Source of the DNA: Pseudomonadota bacterium
GTDB lineage: Bacteria; Pseudomonadota; Gammaproteobacteria; Steroidobacterales; Steroidobacteraceae
Assembly (NCBI GenBank): GCA_037200975.1
Contig: JBBCGI010000001.1
Span: 744,001-808,000, forward strand
DNA: 64,000 nt
Direction: 5' to 3'
Under the pieces are notes generated by a model. The model saw only the letters and a program-made list of their open reading frames with translations. It did not search any database and was not told where the DNA came from. Within the stretch, counting starts at the first letter, position 1. Each line of letters starts with the position of its first letter. Shown here in pieces: positions 56,708-64,000 of the stretch. The translations under genes were made by a program, and so were the position numbers.

Positions 56708-58945
56708 TCATTCGGTTTCGAGCGTGTCGACGCTGCGCCAGCCGCGCGGCAACACCGAGCCGCGCTGCGCGCGTTGCCCGCGATAGTCCTTGAGGTCCTT
56801 CCACTCGATCGTCATCTTGCGTTCGCCGGATCTGACCACGAGTGACTTGTCCTTGGGCACCACCGCAATGCCGGTGATGAAGTCCTCGCGCGTCGCGAAT
56901 TTCTTGGCGGGGATGTCGAACAGCTTGTTGCCCTTGCCGCGCGCCAGCTCGGGCACGTCCTTGACCGGGAAGACGAGCAGTTTGCCGCCTTCCGAAGTCA
57001 CCGCGACCAGAGCGTCATCGCCCGGCACGGGTGACGGCGGCAGCACGAGCGCGCCATCGGAAATGTTCAGCAGCGTCTTGCCGGCTTTCTTGCTGGCATA
57101 CGCTTCCTTGAGCCGCACGGTGAACCCGTAACCTGCATCGCTCGCGACCAGCCACAGATCTTCCGGCTCGCCGATCATGACGCCGCGCCACTTCGCGCCG
57201 TCCGGCGGGTCCACTCTCGATGACAGCGGTTCGCCCAGTCCGCGCGCCGACGGCAGCGAGTGCGCGACGAGGCTGTACGCGCGGCCGGTCGAATCGAGGA
57301 ACACCGCCTGCTGCACGCTGCGACCCTTCGCCGCATGCTGGTATTCGTCGCCGGCCTTGTAGGTGAGCGAGCGCGCATCGATCTCGTGGCCCTTGGCCGA
57401 ACGCACGAAGCCGCCCTTCGACAGGACAATGGTCGCGGGCTCGTTCGCGATGAGCTCCGATTCGTCGATGGCCTGCGCGGCTTCGCGCTCGACGATCTTG
57501 GTGCGCCGGTCGTCGCCGTACTTCTCGGCATCGGCTTCGATCTCGGAGGAGATGAGCTTCTTGAGCTTGGCCTTCGACTTCAAGATGCCTTCGAGCTCCT
57601 CGCGCTCCTCGGCGAGCTTTTTCTGCTCGTCGCGGATCTTCATCTCTTCGAGCTTCGCGAGGTGGCGCAGCTTGGTTTCGAGGATCGCTTCGGCCTGGAT
57701 TTCCGTGAGCTTGAACCGCTTCATGAGCACGGGCTTGGGCTCGTCCTCGCGGCGGATGATGCGGATCACTTCGTCGAGATTCAGGTACGCGGCGAGCAAG
57801 CCGTCGAGGATGTGCAGCCGCGCGGCGACCTTGTCGAGCCGGTACTGCAATCTGCGCGTGACGGTGGTGGTCCGGAAAACCAGCCACTCGTTGAGCAGAT
57901 CGCGCAAGCCCATGACTTTCGGCTTGCCCTCGAGCGTGATCACGTTGATGTTCACGCGATAGTTGCGCTCGAGATCGGTGGTCGCGAACAGGTGCGCCAT
58001 CAACTGCGCGACATCCGTGCGCTTCTTCGGCTCGATCACGATACGGATACGTTCTTCGTGATCCGATTCGTCGCGGATATCCTCGACCATCGGCAGCTTT
58101 TTCTCGCGCATCTGCGCGGCGATCTGCTCGATGATCTTGTTGCCCGACACCTGGTACGGCAGCTGGCTGATGACGATGGTGTCGTCCTGCTCCGAATACA
58201 CCGCGCGCGCCTTGTAGCTGCCGTTGCCGGTGTTGTAGATCTCGAGCAGGTCCGCCTTGGGTGAGACGATTTCGCCGCCGGTCGGCAGATCCGGGCCGCG
58301 CACGTACTTCATGAGCGAACGCGTCTGCGCTTCCGGCTCGTCGAGCAGGTGAATGCACGCCTGGGCGATCTCGCGCAGGTTGTGCGGCGGGATGTCGGTG
58401 GACATGCCCACCGCAATGCCCTGCGTGCCATTCAGCAGCACGTTCGGCAGGCGCGCCGGCAGGAACGCGGGTTCTTCGAGCGTGCCGTCGAAGTTCGGCT
58501 GCCAGTCGACCGTGCCGTCCGACAGCTCGGCCAGCAGCACTTCGGCGTACCGCGTGAGCTTCGACTCCGTGTAACGCATGGCCGCGAAGGACTTCGGGTC
58601 GTCGGGCGAACCCCAATTTCCCTGCCCGTCGACGATGGGATAGCGGTACGAGAAATCCTGCGCCATGAGCACCATGGCCTCGTAACAGGCCGAATCGCCG
58701 TGCGGATGGAATTTGCCGATCACGTCGCCGACGGTGCGCGCGGATTTCTTGTGTTTCTGCCCGGCCGAGAGCCCGAGCTCGCTCATCGCGTAGATGATGC
58801 GGCGCTGCACGGGCTTGAGCCCATCCGACAACGACGGCAGCGCGCGATCGAGGATCACGTACATCGAATAATCGAGGTACGCCTTCTCCGTGAAGACGCG
58901 CAGCGGCTGCTTTTCCACGCCTTCGAAATTCAGTTCGTCTTGCAT
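56708..58945 (-). CDS. parC: DNA topoisomerase IV subunit A
   Basis: The DNA-cleaving subunit that decatenates chromosomes. The 745-residue protein has [14 protein letters not shown], the quinolone-resistance region [19 protein letters not shown] with wild-type Ser and Glu, and the catalytic Tyr in [12 protein letters not shown]. It ends with the ParC-type beta-propeller. Short N-terminal [18 protein letters not shown] distinguishes it from GyrA. parE is 25 bp upstream. Confidence 0.96.
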   Translation of the reverse strand: MQDELNFEGVEKQPLRVFTEKAYLDYSMYVILDRALPSLSDGLKPVQRRIIYAMSELGLSAGQKHKKSARTVGDVIGKFHPHGDSACYEAMVLMAQDFSYRYPIVDGQGNWGSPDDPKSFAAMRYTESKLTRYAEVLLAELSDGTVDWQPNFDGTLEEPAFLPARLPNVLLNGTQGIAVGMSTDIPPHNLREIAQACIHLLDEPEAQTRSLMKYVRGPDLPTGGEIVSPKADLLEIYNTGNGSYKARAVYSEQDDTIVISQLPYQVSGNKIIEQIAAQMREKKLPMVEDIRDESDHEERIRIVIEPKKRTDVAQLMAHLFATTDLERNYRVNINVITLEGKPKVMGLRDLLNEWLVFRTTTVTRRLQYRLDKVAARLHILDGLLAAYLNLDEVIRIIRREDEPKPVLMKRFKLTEIQAEAILETKLRHLAKLEEMKIRDEQKKLAEEREELEGILKSKAKLKKLISSEIEADAEKYGDDRRTKIVEREAAQAIDESELIANEPATIVLSKGGFVRSAKGHEIDARSLTYKAGDEYQHAAKGRSVQQAVFLDSTGRAYSLVAHSLPSARGLGEPLSSRVDPPDGAKWRGVMIGEPEDLWLVASDAGYGFTVRLKEAYASKKAGKTLLNISDGALVLPPSPVPGDDALVAVTSEGGKLLVFPVKDVPELARGKGNKLFDIPAKKFATREDFITGIAVVPKDKSLVVRSGERKMTIEWKDLKDYRGQRAQRGSVLPRGWRSVDTLETE

Positions 58946-58970
58946 GTCTTTGGATTTCAGGGAATGGCTC

Positions 58971-60863
58971 TCAAGGAATGACTTCGGCCAGGTTGCCCTT
59001 CTGTTCCAGCCAGTCGCGGCGGTCGGAGGCGCGTTTCTTTGCGAGCAGCATGTCCATGAGCTGGTCGCTGTCGTCCTTGGCTTCGATGGTGAGCTGCACG
59101 AGACGGCGCGTGCGCGGATCCATGGTGGTCTCGCGCAGCTGCGAGGGATTCATCTCGCCGAGACCCTTGAAGCGTTGCACGTGCGGCTTCGACTTGATCT
59201 TGCTGTCGCTCTCGATCTTCTTGAGCAGCGAGTCGCGTTCGGCGTCGTCGAGCGCGTAGTAGATGTTCTTGCCCGCGTCGATGCGGTACAGCGGCGGCAT
59301 CGCGACGAACACGTGGCCGTTGGCCACGAGCGGACGGAAATGCCGCAGGAACAGCGCGCAGAGCAGCGTCGCGATGTGCAGACCGTCGGAGTCCGCGTCG
59401 GCGAGGATGCAGATCTTGTGATAGCGCAGATTGGCCAGATCGCTCACGCCCGGATCGATGCCCATCGCCACCGAGATGTCGTGTACTTCCTGAGAGCCGT
59501 TGATCTCGCCGACCGACACTTCCCAGGTATTCAGGATCTTGCCGCGCAACGGCATGATGGCCTGCGTCTCGCGGTCACGCGCCTGCTTGGCGGAGCCGCC
59601 GGCGGAGTCGCCTTCCACCAGGAACAGCTCCGAATGTTTCGGATCCTGGTTGGTGCAATCGGCCAGCTTGCCGGGCAACGCGGGACCGGCCGTGACGCGT
59701 TTACGCTTGACCTGCTGCGCGGCCTTGGTGCGCTCCTGCGCGTTCTCGATGGCGAACTGCGCGATGCGCTCGCCGGCATCCGGATGCTGGTTGAGCCACA
59801 GCGACAGCGAATCGTGCACGAAGCTTTCGACCAGTGATGCCGCATCGCGCGTCGCGAGGCGCTCCTTCATCTGGCCGGCGAACTGCGGCTCCTGGATCTT
59901 GATCGACAACACGAAGCAGCACTTGTCGAAGATGTCTTCGGGCGTGAGCTTGATGCCACGCGGCACGAGATTGCGGAATTCGCAGAACTCGCGCACCGCG
60001 CCGGCGATACCGGCACGCAGTCCGTTCACGTGTGTGCCGCCTTCGGCGGTGGGGATCAGGTTGACGTAGCTCTCGCCCATCGCGCGTTCGGCATTCGGCG
60101 TCCAGACGATGGCGTATTCGACGACGTTGATCTTGGGCTGATCGTTCTTGGCGAAGATCGGCTCGGCCGGCAGCGCATCTTCCTTGCCGATCTCTTCCTT
60201 TAGATAGGCGGCGAGATCGCCGGTGAAGTACCACTCGTCTTTCTCTTTGGTGGCCTCGTTCTCGAACGTGATCTTGAGCCCGGGGCACAGGACCGCTTTG
60301 GCCTTGAGCACGTGCCGCAGCTGCGGCACGGAGAACTTGTCGGAATCGAAAAATTTGGGATCGGGCCAGAAACGTACGGTGGTGCCGGTATTACGCTGCC
60401 CGACGGAACCGACCACCTCGAGCTTCGAGGAGATCTTCCCGTCCTTGAAGCCGATGTTGTATTCCTTGCCATTGCGCTTGATCCAGCACTCGAGCTGCTT
60501 GGACAACGCATTGACGACGGAGACGCCGACTCCGTGGAGTCCACCGGACACTTCGTAGCTCTTGTCGTTGAATTTGCCGCCGGCGTGCAGGCGCGTGAGG
60601 ATCAGCTCGACGCCGCTCACCTTCTCCTTGGGGTGGATGTCCACCGGCATGCCGCGGCCATCGTCCGCCACCGACAAGGAATTGTCCTTGTGCAGGATGA
60701 CGTTGATCTCTTTGGCATGGCCGCCCAGCGCTTCGTCGACCGAGTTGTCGACGACCTCGTGCGCGAGGTGGTTGGGACGCGAGGTGTCGGTGTACATGCC
60801 CGGGCGGCGGCGCACGGGTTCGAGACCGGATAAGACTTCGATGTCGGATGCGGTGTAGGACAT
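58971..60863 (-). CDS. parE: DNA topoisomerase IV subunit B
   Basis: The ATPase subunit of topoisomerase IV. The 630-residue protein has GHKL motifs [28 protein letters not shown] and [15 protein letters not shown], and TOPRIM motif [19 protein letters not shown]. The C-terminal RRLVQLTIE ends the core, without the long GyrB insertion. It is followed by parC on the same strand. Confidence 0.96.
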   Translation of the reverse strand: MSYTASDIEVLSGLEPVRRRPGMYTDTSRPNHLAHEVVDNSVDEALGGHAKEINVILHKDNSLSVADDGRGMPVDIHPKEKVSGVELILTRLHAGGKFNDKSYEVSGGLHGVGVSVVNALSKQLECWIKRNGKEYNIGFKDGKISSKLEVVGSVGQRNTGTTVRFWPDPKFFDSDKFSVPQLRHVLKAKAVLCPGLKITFENEATKEKDEWYFTGDLAAYLKEEIGKEDALPAEPIFAKNDQPKINVVEYAIVWTPNAERAMGESYVNLIPTAEGGTHVNGLRAGIAGAVREFCEFRNLVPRGIKLTPEDIFDKCCFVLSIKIQEPQFAGQMKERLATRDAASLVESFVHDSLSLWLNQHPDAGERIAQFAIENAQERTKAAQQVKRKRVTAGPALPGKLADCTNQDPKHSELFLVEGDSAGGSAKQARDRETQAIMPLRGKILNTWEVSVGEINGSQEVHDISVAMGIDPGVSDLANLRYHKICILADADSDGLHIATLLCALFLRHFRPLVANGHVFVAMPPLYRIDAGKNIYYALDDAERDSLLKKIESDSKIKSKPHVQRFKGLGEMNPSQLRETTMDPRTRRLVQLTIEAKDDSDQLMDMLLAKKRASDRRDWLEQKGNLAEVIP

Positions 60864-60966
60864 TCTCTGCCGCTGCTGCGAGGGTGGCGCACAGCCTGTC
60901 AGAGCCGCGCGGCGCGCAGTCTACCAGCGAATGCCCGCTCCGGAGAGGCGGGCATTGGGCCGATTT

Positions 60967-61392
60967 TCAGGAAAACTGAGCGCGCAGTCTGCGGCCAAAC
61001 GAGGTGAGCGCGACGGCAAAGGTCAGCACGACGAACGTCAGGACGTATCCAACGCCGGTCATTGCCTGCATCAGGAATTCTTGCGAGAGCGCGGGCATCT
61101 CGAATTTCAGCCCGGGATTGACGCCGCCGAACGCGCGTAATCCGAAGTAGATCGCGAGGATCAGTGCGACCGTGGTTCCGACGGCATTGCTGACGAACAT
61201 CCAGCGCGACAGGTTCGCGATGCGCGCGCGCCCAGGTTCGACACTTGCGCCGGCGGGATTGGTGGCCGCGGCTTCCTCTGCTTCGATGCGCGACCACACG
61301 GCCGCGTCGAACCGGCCGTCGATTTTTGGCGCTGCGATTTGAGTGGCAAGTGCGCGGTCGAGCCGCGCTTCGATTTCCAGTTTGCGATTCAT
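60967..61392 (-). CDS. Membrane protein coupled to the ECF sigma gene
   Basis: This 141-residue protein has an N-terminal cytoplasmic part (LEIEARLDRALATQI, VWSRIEAEEAA) and two hydrophobic segments (MFVSNAVGTTVALILAIYFGL, MTGVGYVLTFVVLTFAVAL). The start overlaps the sigma-factor stop (ATGA). Position and topology suggest an anti-sigma or accessory regulator, but no zinc-binding anti-sigma motif (HxxxCxxC) is present, so this is inference. Confidence 0.75.
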   Translation of the reverse strand: MNRKLEIEARLDRALATQIAAPKIDGRFDAAVWSRIEAEEAAATNPAGASVEPGRARIANLSRWMFVSNAVGTTVALILAIYFGLRAFGGVNPGLKFEMPALSQEFLMQAMTGVGYVLTFVVLTFAVALTSFGRRLRAQFS

Positions 61393-62009
61393 GAGTCCAA
61401 CTCCACCTCGCCGGCCAGTGCCGCGAGTTTCTTGCGACCGCGATGAAGCAATGCTTTGACTGTACCCGTGGGTATCGACAGAAGCTCGCCGACTTCCTCA
61501 CAACTTCGATCTTCCAGGTAGAAGAGGACCACGACCCGGCGATACGGTTCCGGCAGCTGTTCGAGAAGCTTGGCGACGTCGTATTCGGCTGCCGCCTGTC
61601 CGGAGGACTCCACGCTCCCGGCGCCGCGTCCGAACACCGTTGGATCGCTGTCGTCATCGGAGAATTCCGTGAAATCCTCCAGCGGGACCATGCGACGCTC
61701 GCGCCCGACCGCGGTCAGGCAGGTGTTGCGTGCAATCGTGTACAGCCAGGTGGACAGGGCGGCGCGGCCGTCGAATTTGGGAAGCGCCTGCCACACCTTG
61801 ACGAAGGTGGTCTGCGCGAGATCTTCGGCCAGGGCCGGATCGCGCACGATCGACACCGCCAGATACATGATCTTCTGCCGGTAGCGGTCCATGAGCCCTT
61901 CCAGCACGGCGCGTTTGTCGCCACGGCGCAAAGCCGCGAGCAGATCCGCGTCGCGCTCCATCGCCGCCGTCGGGGGCGGCGGTTGCGGCGTGGCCCCACC
62001 CGGCTTCAT
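61389..62009 (-). CDS. ECF-family RNA polymerase sigma factor
   Basis: This sigma factor of about 206 residues has sigma2 (RYRQKIMYLAVSIVRDPALAE, DLAQTTFVKVWQALPKF, LSTWLYTIARNTCL) and sigma4 (LEQLPEPYRRVVVLFYLED, SCEEVGELLSIPTGTVK, ALLHRGRKKLAALAGE). The start is uncertain: MKPGGATPQ (62009) is used, while MERDADLL (61961) or earlier starts are possible and none has a clear ribosome site. It is translationally coupled to the downstream membrane-protein gene. Confidence 0.88.
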   Translation of the reverse strand: MKPGGATPQPPPPTAAMERDADLLAALRRGDKRAVLEGLMDRYRQKIMYLAVSIVRDPALAEDLAQTTFVKVWQALPKFDGRAALSTWLYTIARNTCLTAVGRERRMVPLEDFTEFSDDDSDPTVFGRGAGSVESSGQAAAEYDVAKLLEQLPEPYRRVVVLFYLEDRSCEEVGELLSIPTGTVKALLHRGRKKLAALAGEVELDS

Positions 62010-62136
62010 GTTTATGGCTGCCTGCACCTGCTTGATACTGCGCAGGCGTATAGCGGGTTGCAGTGCCGCCATGCAACCGGAATCCGGGCTGCCGGGTATC
62101 AAGGGCGTTCACAACGCACATTGAAGGAAACTGATC

Positions 62137-62559
62137 ATGGATCCCGCACTTATTGCCGTTTCGATCCCCATCGTCGCCATCGTCAGCGGAATCGGCATCG
62201 GCATGTTGTCGATCTGGTCGGAACACAAACGCAAAGCGCAGCTTCTCGAACAGCTTCACCGGGAACGGATGATGGCGCTCGACAAGGGTGTGGAACCCCC
62301 CGCAATCGCCCCGGGATTGGTGGGCTTTCTGAACGACAAGGTGTCCCGGCCGGCTTTGCCGCCGAGCGCCATGTGGCCGAAAGCCATGCGCAACGGACTC
62401 GTGTTGTTGTTCGGCGGCATCGTTCTGTACTACGCCATCGACCATGCCGGCGGCGAACCCGGCGCCCCATTTGCGCTGATTCCGGCCGCCATCGGCATAG
62501 CGAACCTCGTGTATGCCGCGGTGCTGTGGAATCAGCACCAGGCGCAGCCGAAGATCTGA
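62137..62559 (+). CDS. DUF6249-like membrane protein
   Basis: This 140-residue protein has an N-terminal helix (ALIAVSIPIVAIVSGIGIGML), a short charged segment (HRERMMALDKGVEPP) typical of DUF6249 proteins, and two C-terminal helices (NGLVLLFGGIVLYYAIDH, FALIPAAIGIANLVYAAVL). Function is unknown. It is divergent from the ECF sigma gene, with about 130 bp between, and may be part of its regulon. A palindrome starts 6 bp after its stop. Confidence 0.78.
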   Translation: MDPALIAVSIPIVAIVSGIGIGMLSIWSEHKRKAQLLEQLHRERMMALDKGVEPPAIAPGLVGFLNDKVSRPALPPSAMWPKAMRNGLVLLFGGIVLYYAIDHAGGEPGAPFALIPAAIGIANLVYAAVLWNQHQAQPKI

Positions 62560-62565
62560 CGATGG

Positions 62566-62634
62566 GATCAGGGTGCCGGGTGGGGAAAGTGGGGAAAGCG
62601 GCTTTCCCCACTTTCCCCACCCGGCACCCTAATC
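62566..62634. repeat. 33-bp near-perfect palindrome at a convergent junction
   Basis: Arms 62566-62598 and 62602-62634 pair with one mismatch around a 3-nt centre. The inner 29 bp are exact and contain GGTGCCGGGTGGGGAAAG. A short direct repeat GTGGGGAAAG occurs within each arm. The right end covers the stop codon of the DUF3501 gene. Sequence differs from the GGGGACA palindromes, but the position between convergent genes is the same. Confidence 0.88.
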
Positions 62635-63213
62635 GAGGTCGGCGAGCAGTGCGGAACGCACGTGGTCGCTGGCCGGATCGAGGCGGTGCTGATAGTTAGG
62701 GTGGTCGATGCCGATGGACAATGCGGCGCCGCCCTTGAGTCCGGCGACCATCGTCGCGGTGAGCTCGAAGCGCAGGAAGTGCACCGCCGAGGTCTTCACC
62801 TCGTTCTCGCGTTCGAGGTCCTCGTCGGCGATCGCGAACAGCTTCTCGCAGCCCGCGACCTGCACCCAGCAGCGATCCTCGACTCCCTTCAACTTCTCGA
62901 GCTGAACGCGACGGATTTCCGGATCGGTGTATTCGATGAGGAACGTGGCTTTCCAGTTGCTGCCGTCGGGAATCAGCGGGTTGTAGGCGGCCAGTTCATC
63001 GGCGATTCCTTCCACCTCGAAGATGCGTTCGGTGCGCAACATCTCCTGCACCTGGTATTGCACCGTGAGGCGGTCCTCGAACAGCCACATGGTGTTCGGG
63101 CCGACGCTCACCTGCCGGTGCTTCTTGTGCGCCATCACGCGCACGCGGAAGTCGGCACGATCGCGCGAGTACCGTTCGAGCGACCACAAATCGGCGGGAG
63201 CGAGTTTCTTCAT
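62629..63213 (-). CDS. DUF3501 family protein
   Basis: This 194-residue protein begins MKKLAPADLWSLERYSRDR and contains GPNTMWLFEDRLTVQYQVQE, EVEGIADELAAYNPLIPDG and HFLRFELTATMVAGLKGG, the DUF3501 pattern. Family genes usually accompany a rubrerythrin and a CCG-domain Fe-S protein, as the upstream neighbour here (7 bp away) shows. A role in peroxide or redox metabolism is inferred from that association. Confidence 0.85.
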   Translation of the reverse strand: MKKLAPADLWSLERYSRDRADFRVRVMAHKKHRQVSVGPNTMWLFEDRLTVQYQVQEMLRTERIFEVEGIADELAAYNPLIPDGSNWKATFLIEYTDPEIRRVQLEKLKGVEDRCWVQVAGCEKLFAIADEDLERENEVKTSAVHFLRFELTATMVAGLKGGAALSIGIDHPNYQHRLDPASDHVRSALLADLD

Positions 63214-63220
63214 CGGGTAG

Positions 63221-64000
63221 CTAGAGACCGTAGGCCTTGCGCACCAGCGTCATCGGGTGTTCAGGCTGGCGCTGTGCCTCGCCGGATTCCGGCGGCGTGA
63301 GGCCGCTTTCGATCTGGTGGCCCGCCATCGGGCAGTCGCTGGAGTAGTGATCGGCCTGCGCCGCCTGCACCCGGGACACCACGGGTTTGCCGATCTTGAC
63401 CGACGCGGCGCGATATTCCTTCTTCACGGCATAGGTGCCGTTGTGCCCGGAACAACGCTCGATGATATCCACCGTGGTATCCGGCACGAGCTTGAGCACG
63501 TCGCGCGTCTTCAGGCCGATGTTCTGCACGCGCAGGTGACACGGGACGTGGTAGCTGACCTTGCCCAGCTTGGTCGTGAAATCGGTACGCAGCAGGCCGG
63601 CCTTGTGCCGCAGCATGAGGTATTCGAAAGGATCGAAGATGCGCGCCTTGACGGCCTGCACGTCGACGTCAGCGGGGAACATCAGCGGCAGCTCCTGCTT
63701 GAACATGAGCACGCAGGACGGAATCGGCGCGACGATGTCGTACCCGTCGTCGATCAACGCCTTCAGCTGCGGAATGTTGAAATTCTTGTACTTTTCGACC
63801 GTCTCGAGATCGCCCAGCTCGAGCTTGGGCATGCCGCAGCATTTTTCCTTGCCGACGACCTTCACCGCGATGCCGTTGTGCTCGAACACGGCAGTCAGGT
63901 CTTCCGGAAGATGCGGTTCGTTGCGGTCGCCATAACAAGTGACGAACAGCGCGACCTTGCCGCGCGTGGTTTCCGTCGCCTTCACCTCGGTGACCTTGCC
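63221..64000 (-). CDS. Heterodisulfide-reductase/GlpC-like Fe-S protein (5' end outside window)
   Basis: The C-terminal 259 codons are present; the gene runs off the right edge. Two CCG (cysteine-rich) domains are seen: VVGKEKCCGMPKLELGD with APIPSCVLMFKQ, and SYHVPCHLRVQNIG with IIERCSGHNGTY and YSSDCPMAGHQI. CCG domains bind a 4Fe-4S cluster or FAD partner in glycolate oxidase, glycerol-3-phosphate dehydrogenase C and HdrB. The N-terminal ferredoxin part should lie outside. The last Gly of the second CCG is replaced by a SGHNG sequence, as in the rubrerythrin-linked subgroup. Confidence 0.85.
   Translation of the reverse strand, partial: GKVTEVKATETTRGKVALFVTCYGDRNEPHLPEDLTAVFEHNGIAVKVVGKEKCCGMPKLELGDLETVEKYKNFNIPQLKALIDDGYDIVAPIPSCVLMFKQELPLMFPADVDVQAVKARIFDPFEYLMLRHKAGLLRTDFTTKLGKVSYHVPCHLRVQNIGLKTRDVLKLVPDTTVDIIERCSGHNGTYAVKKEYRAASVKIGKPVVSRVQAAQADHYSSDCPMAGHQIESGLTPPESGEAQRQPEHPMTLVRKAYGL

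Overview
The window is about 65% GC and almost entirely coding. It is a chromosomal core segment of a Gammaproteobacterium. Diagnostic gene orders are tig-clpP-clpX-lon-ppiD, asd-fimV-truA-accD-folC-(dedD-like)-cvpA-purF, SCO1-psd-epmA beside efp, parE-parC and dnaQ beside a YafS-like methyltransferase. The FimV/FimX-type proteins, TonB-dependent receptor, hybrid regulators and high GC fit the Xanthomonadales/Nevskiales/Steroidobacterales side of the class, but I cannot fix the genus from sequence alone.

Layout. 1-1,245: 3' part of pgi. 1,255-3,221: a decayed island holding a truncated remnant upstream of pgi, toxin-antitoxin scraps and a deleted AAA_14/DUF4143 ATPase. 3,245-8,198: DegT aminotransferase, intact AAA_14/DUF4143 ATPase, UDP-glucuronate-type epimerase, dnaQ and a methyltransferase. 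8,327-10,939: mltD and fabI. 10,940-11,514: gene-free, with two mirror-image copies of a 133-bp repeat. 11,515-21,290: protein quality control (gltP-like symporter, ppiD, tRNA-Asp, tRNA-Val, lon with a sigma-32-like promoter, clpX, clpP, tig, tRNA-Leu). 21,431-24,000: small genes, a methyltransferase-kinase fusion and a four-tRNA cluster. 24,001-28,331: cysS, frameshifted gltX, a cyclophilin and lpxH. 28,350-43,378: a long minus-strand run from prmB to miaE covering aroC, asd, fimV, truA, accD, folC, cvpA, purF, glycerate kinase and a receiver-Ser/Thr kinase. 43,377-46,989: SCO1, psd, epmA, free Met-sulfoxide reductase and efp. 47,189-49,258: a FimX-like GGDEF/EAL protein. 49,258-55,647: an extracytoplasmic hydrolase, a secreted cyanophycinase-isoaspartyl peptidase fusion, a TonB receptor and a LysE-type exporter. 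55,704-64,000: an exported protein of unknown function, parC, parE, an ECF sigma factor with a coupled membrane protein, a DUF6249 protein, a DUF3501 protein and a CCG-domain Fe-S protein cut by the window end.

Functional themes. EpmA and its substrate EF-P are encoded within 600 bp of each other. ClpX, ClpP, Lon, trigger factor and PpiD form the protein-quality block. FimV and the FimX-like protein both point to type IV pili under cyclic-di-GMP control. The most system-like accessory locus is 50,171-55,647. There an exported two-enzyme fusion able in principle to cut cyanophycin to beta-Asp-Arg and then to Asp plus Arg is divergent from a TonB receptor that is translationally coupled to a basic-amino-acid-type exporter.

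The most unusual non-coding signal is a set of long, near-perfect palindromes in convergent gene junctions. One gives lpxH and miaE the same last eight residues. Two other palindromes sit at nearly equal distance upstream of the two AAA_14/DUF4143 ATPase starts.
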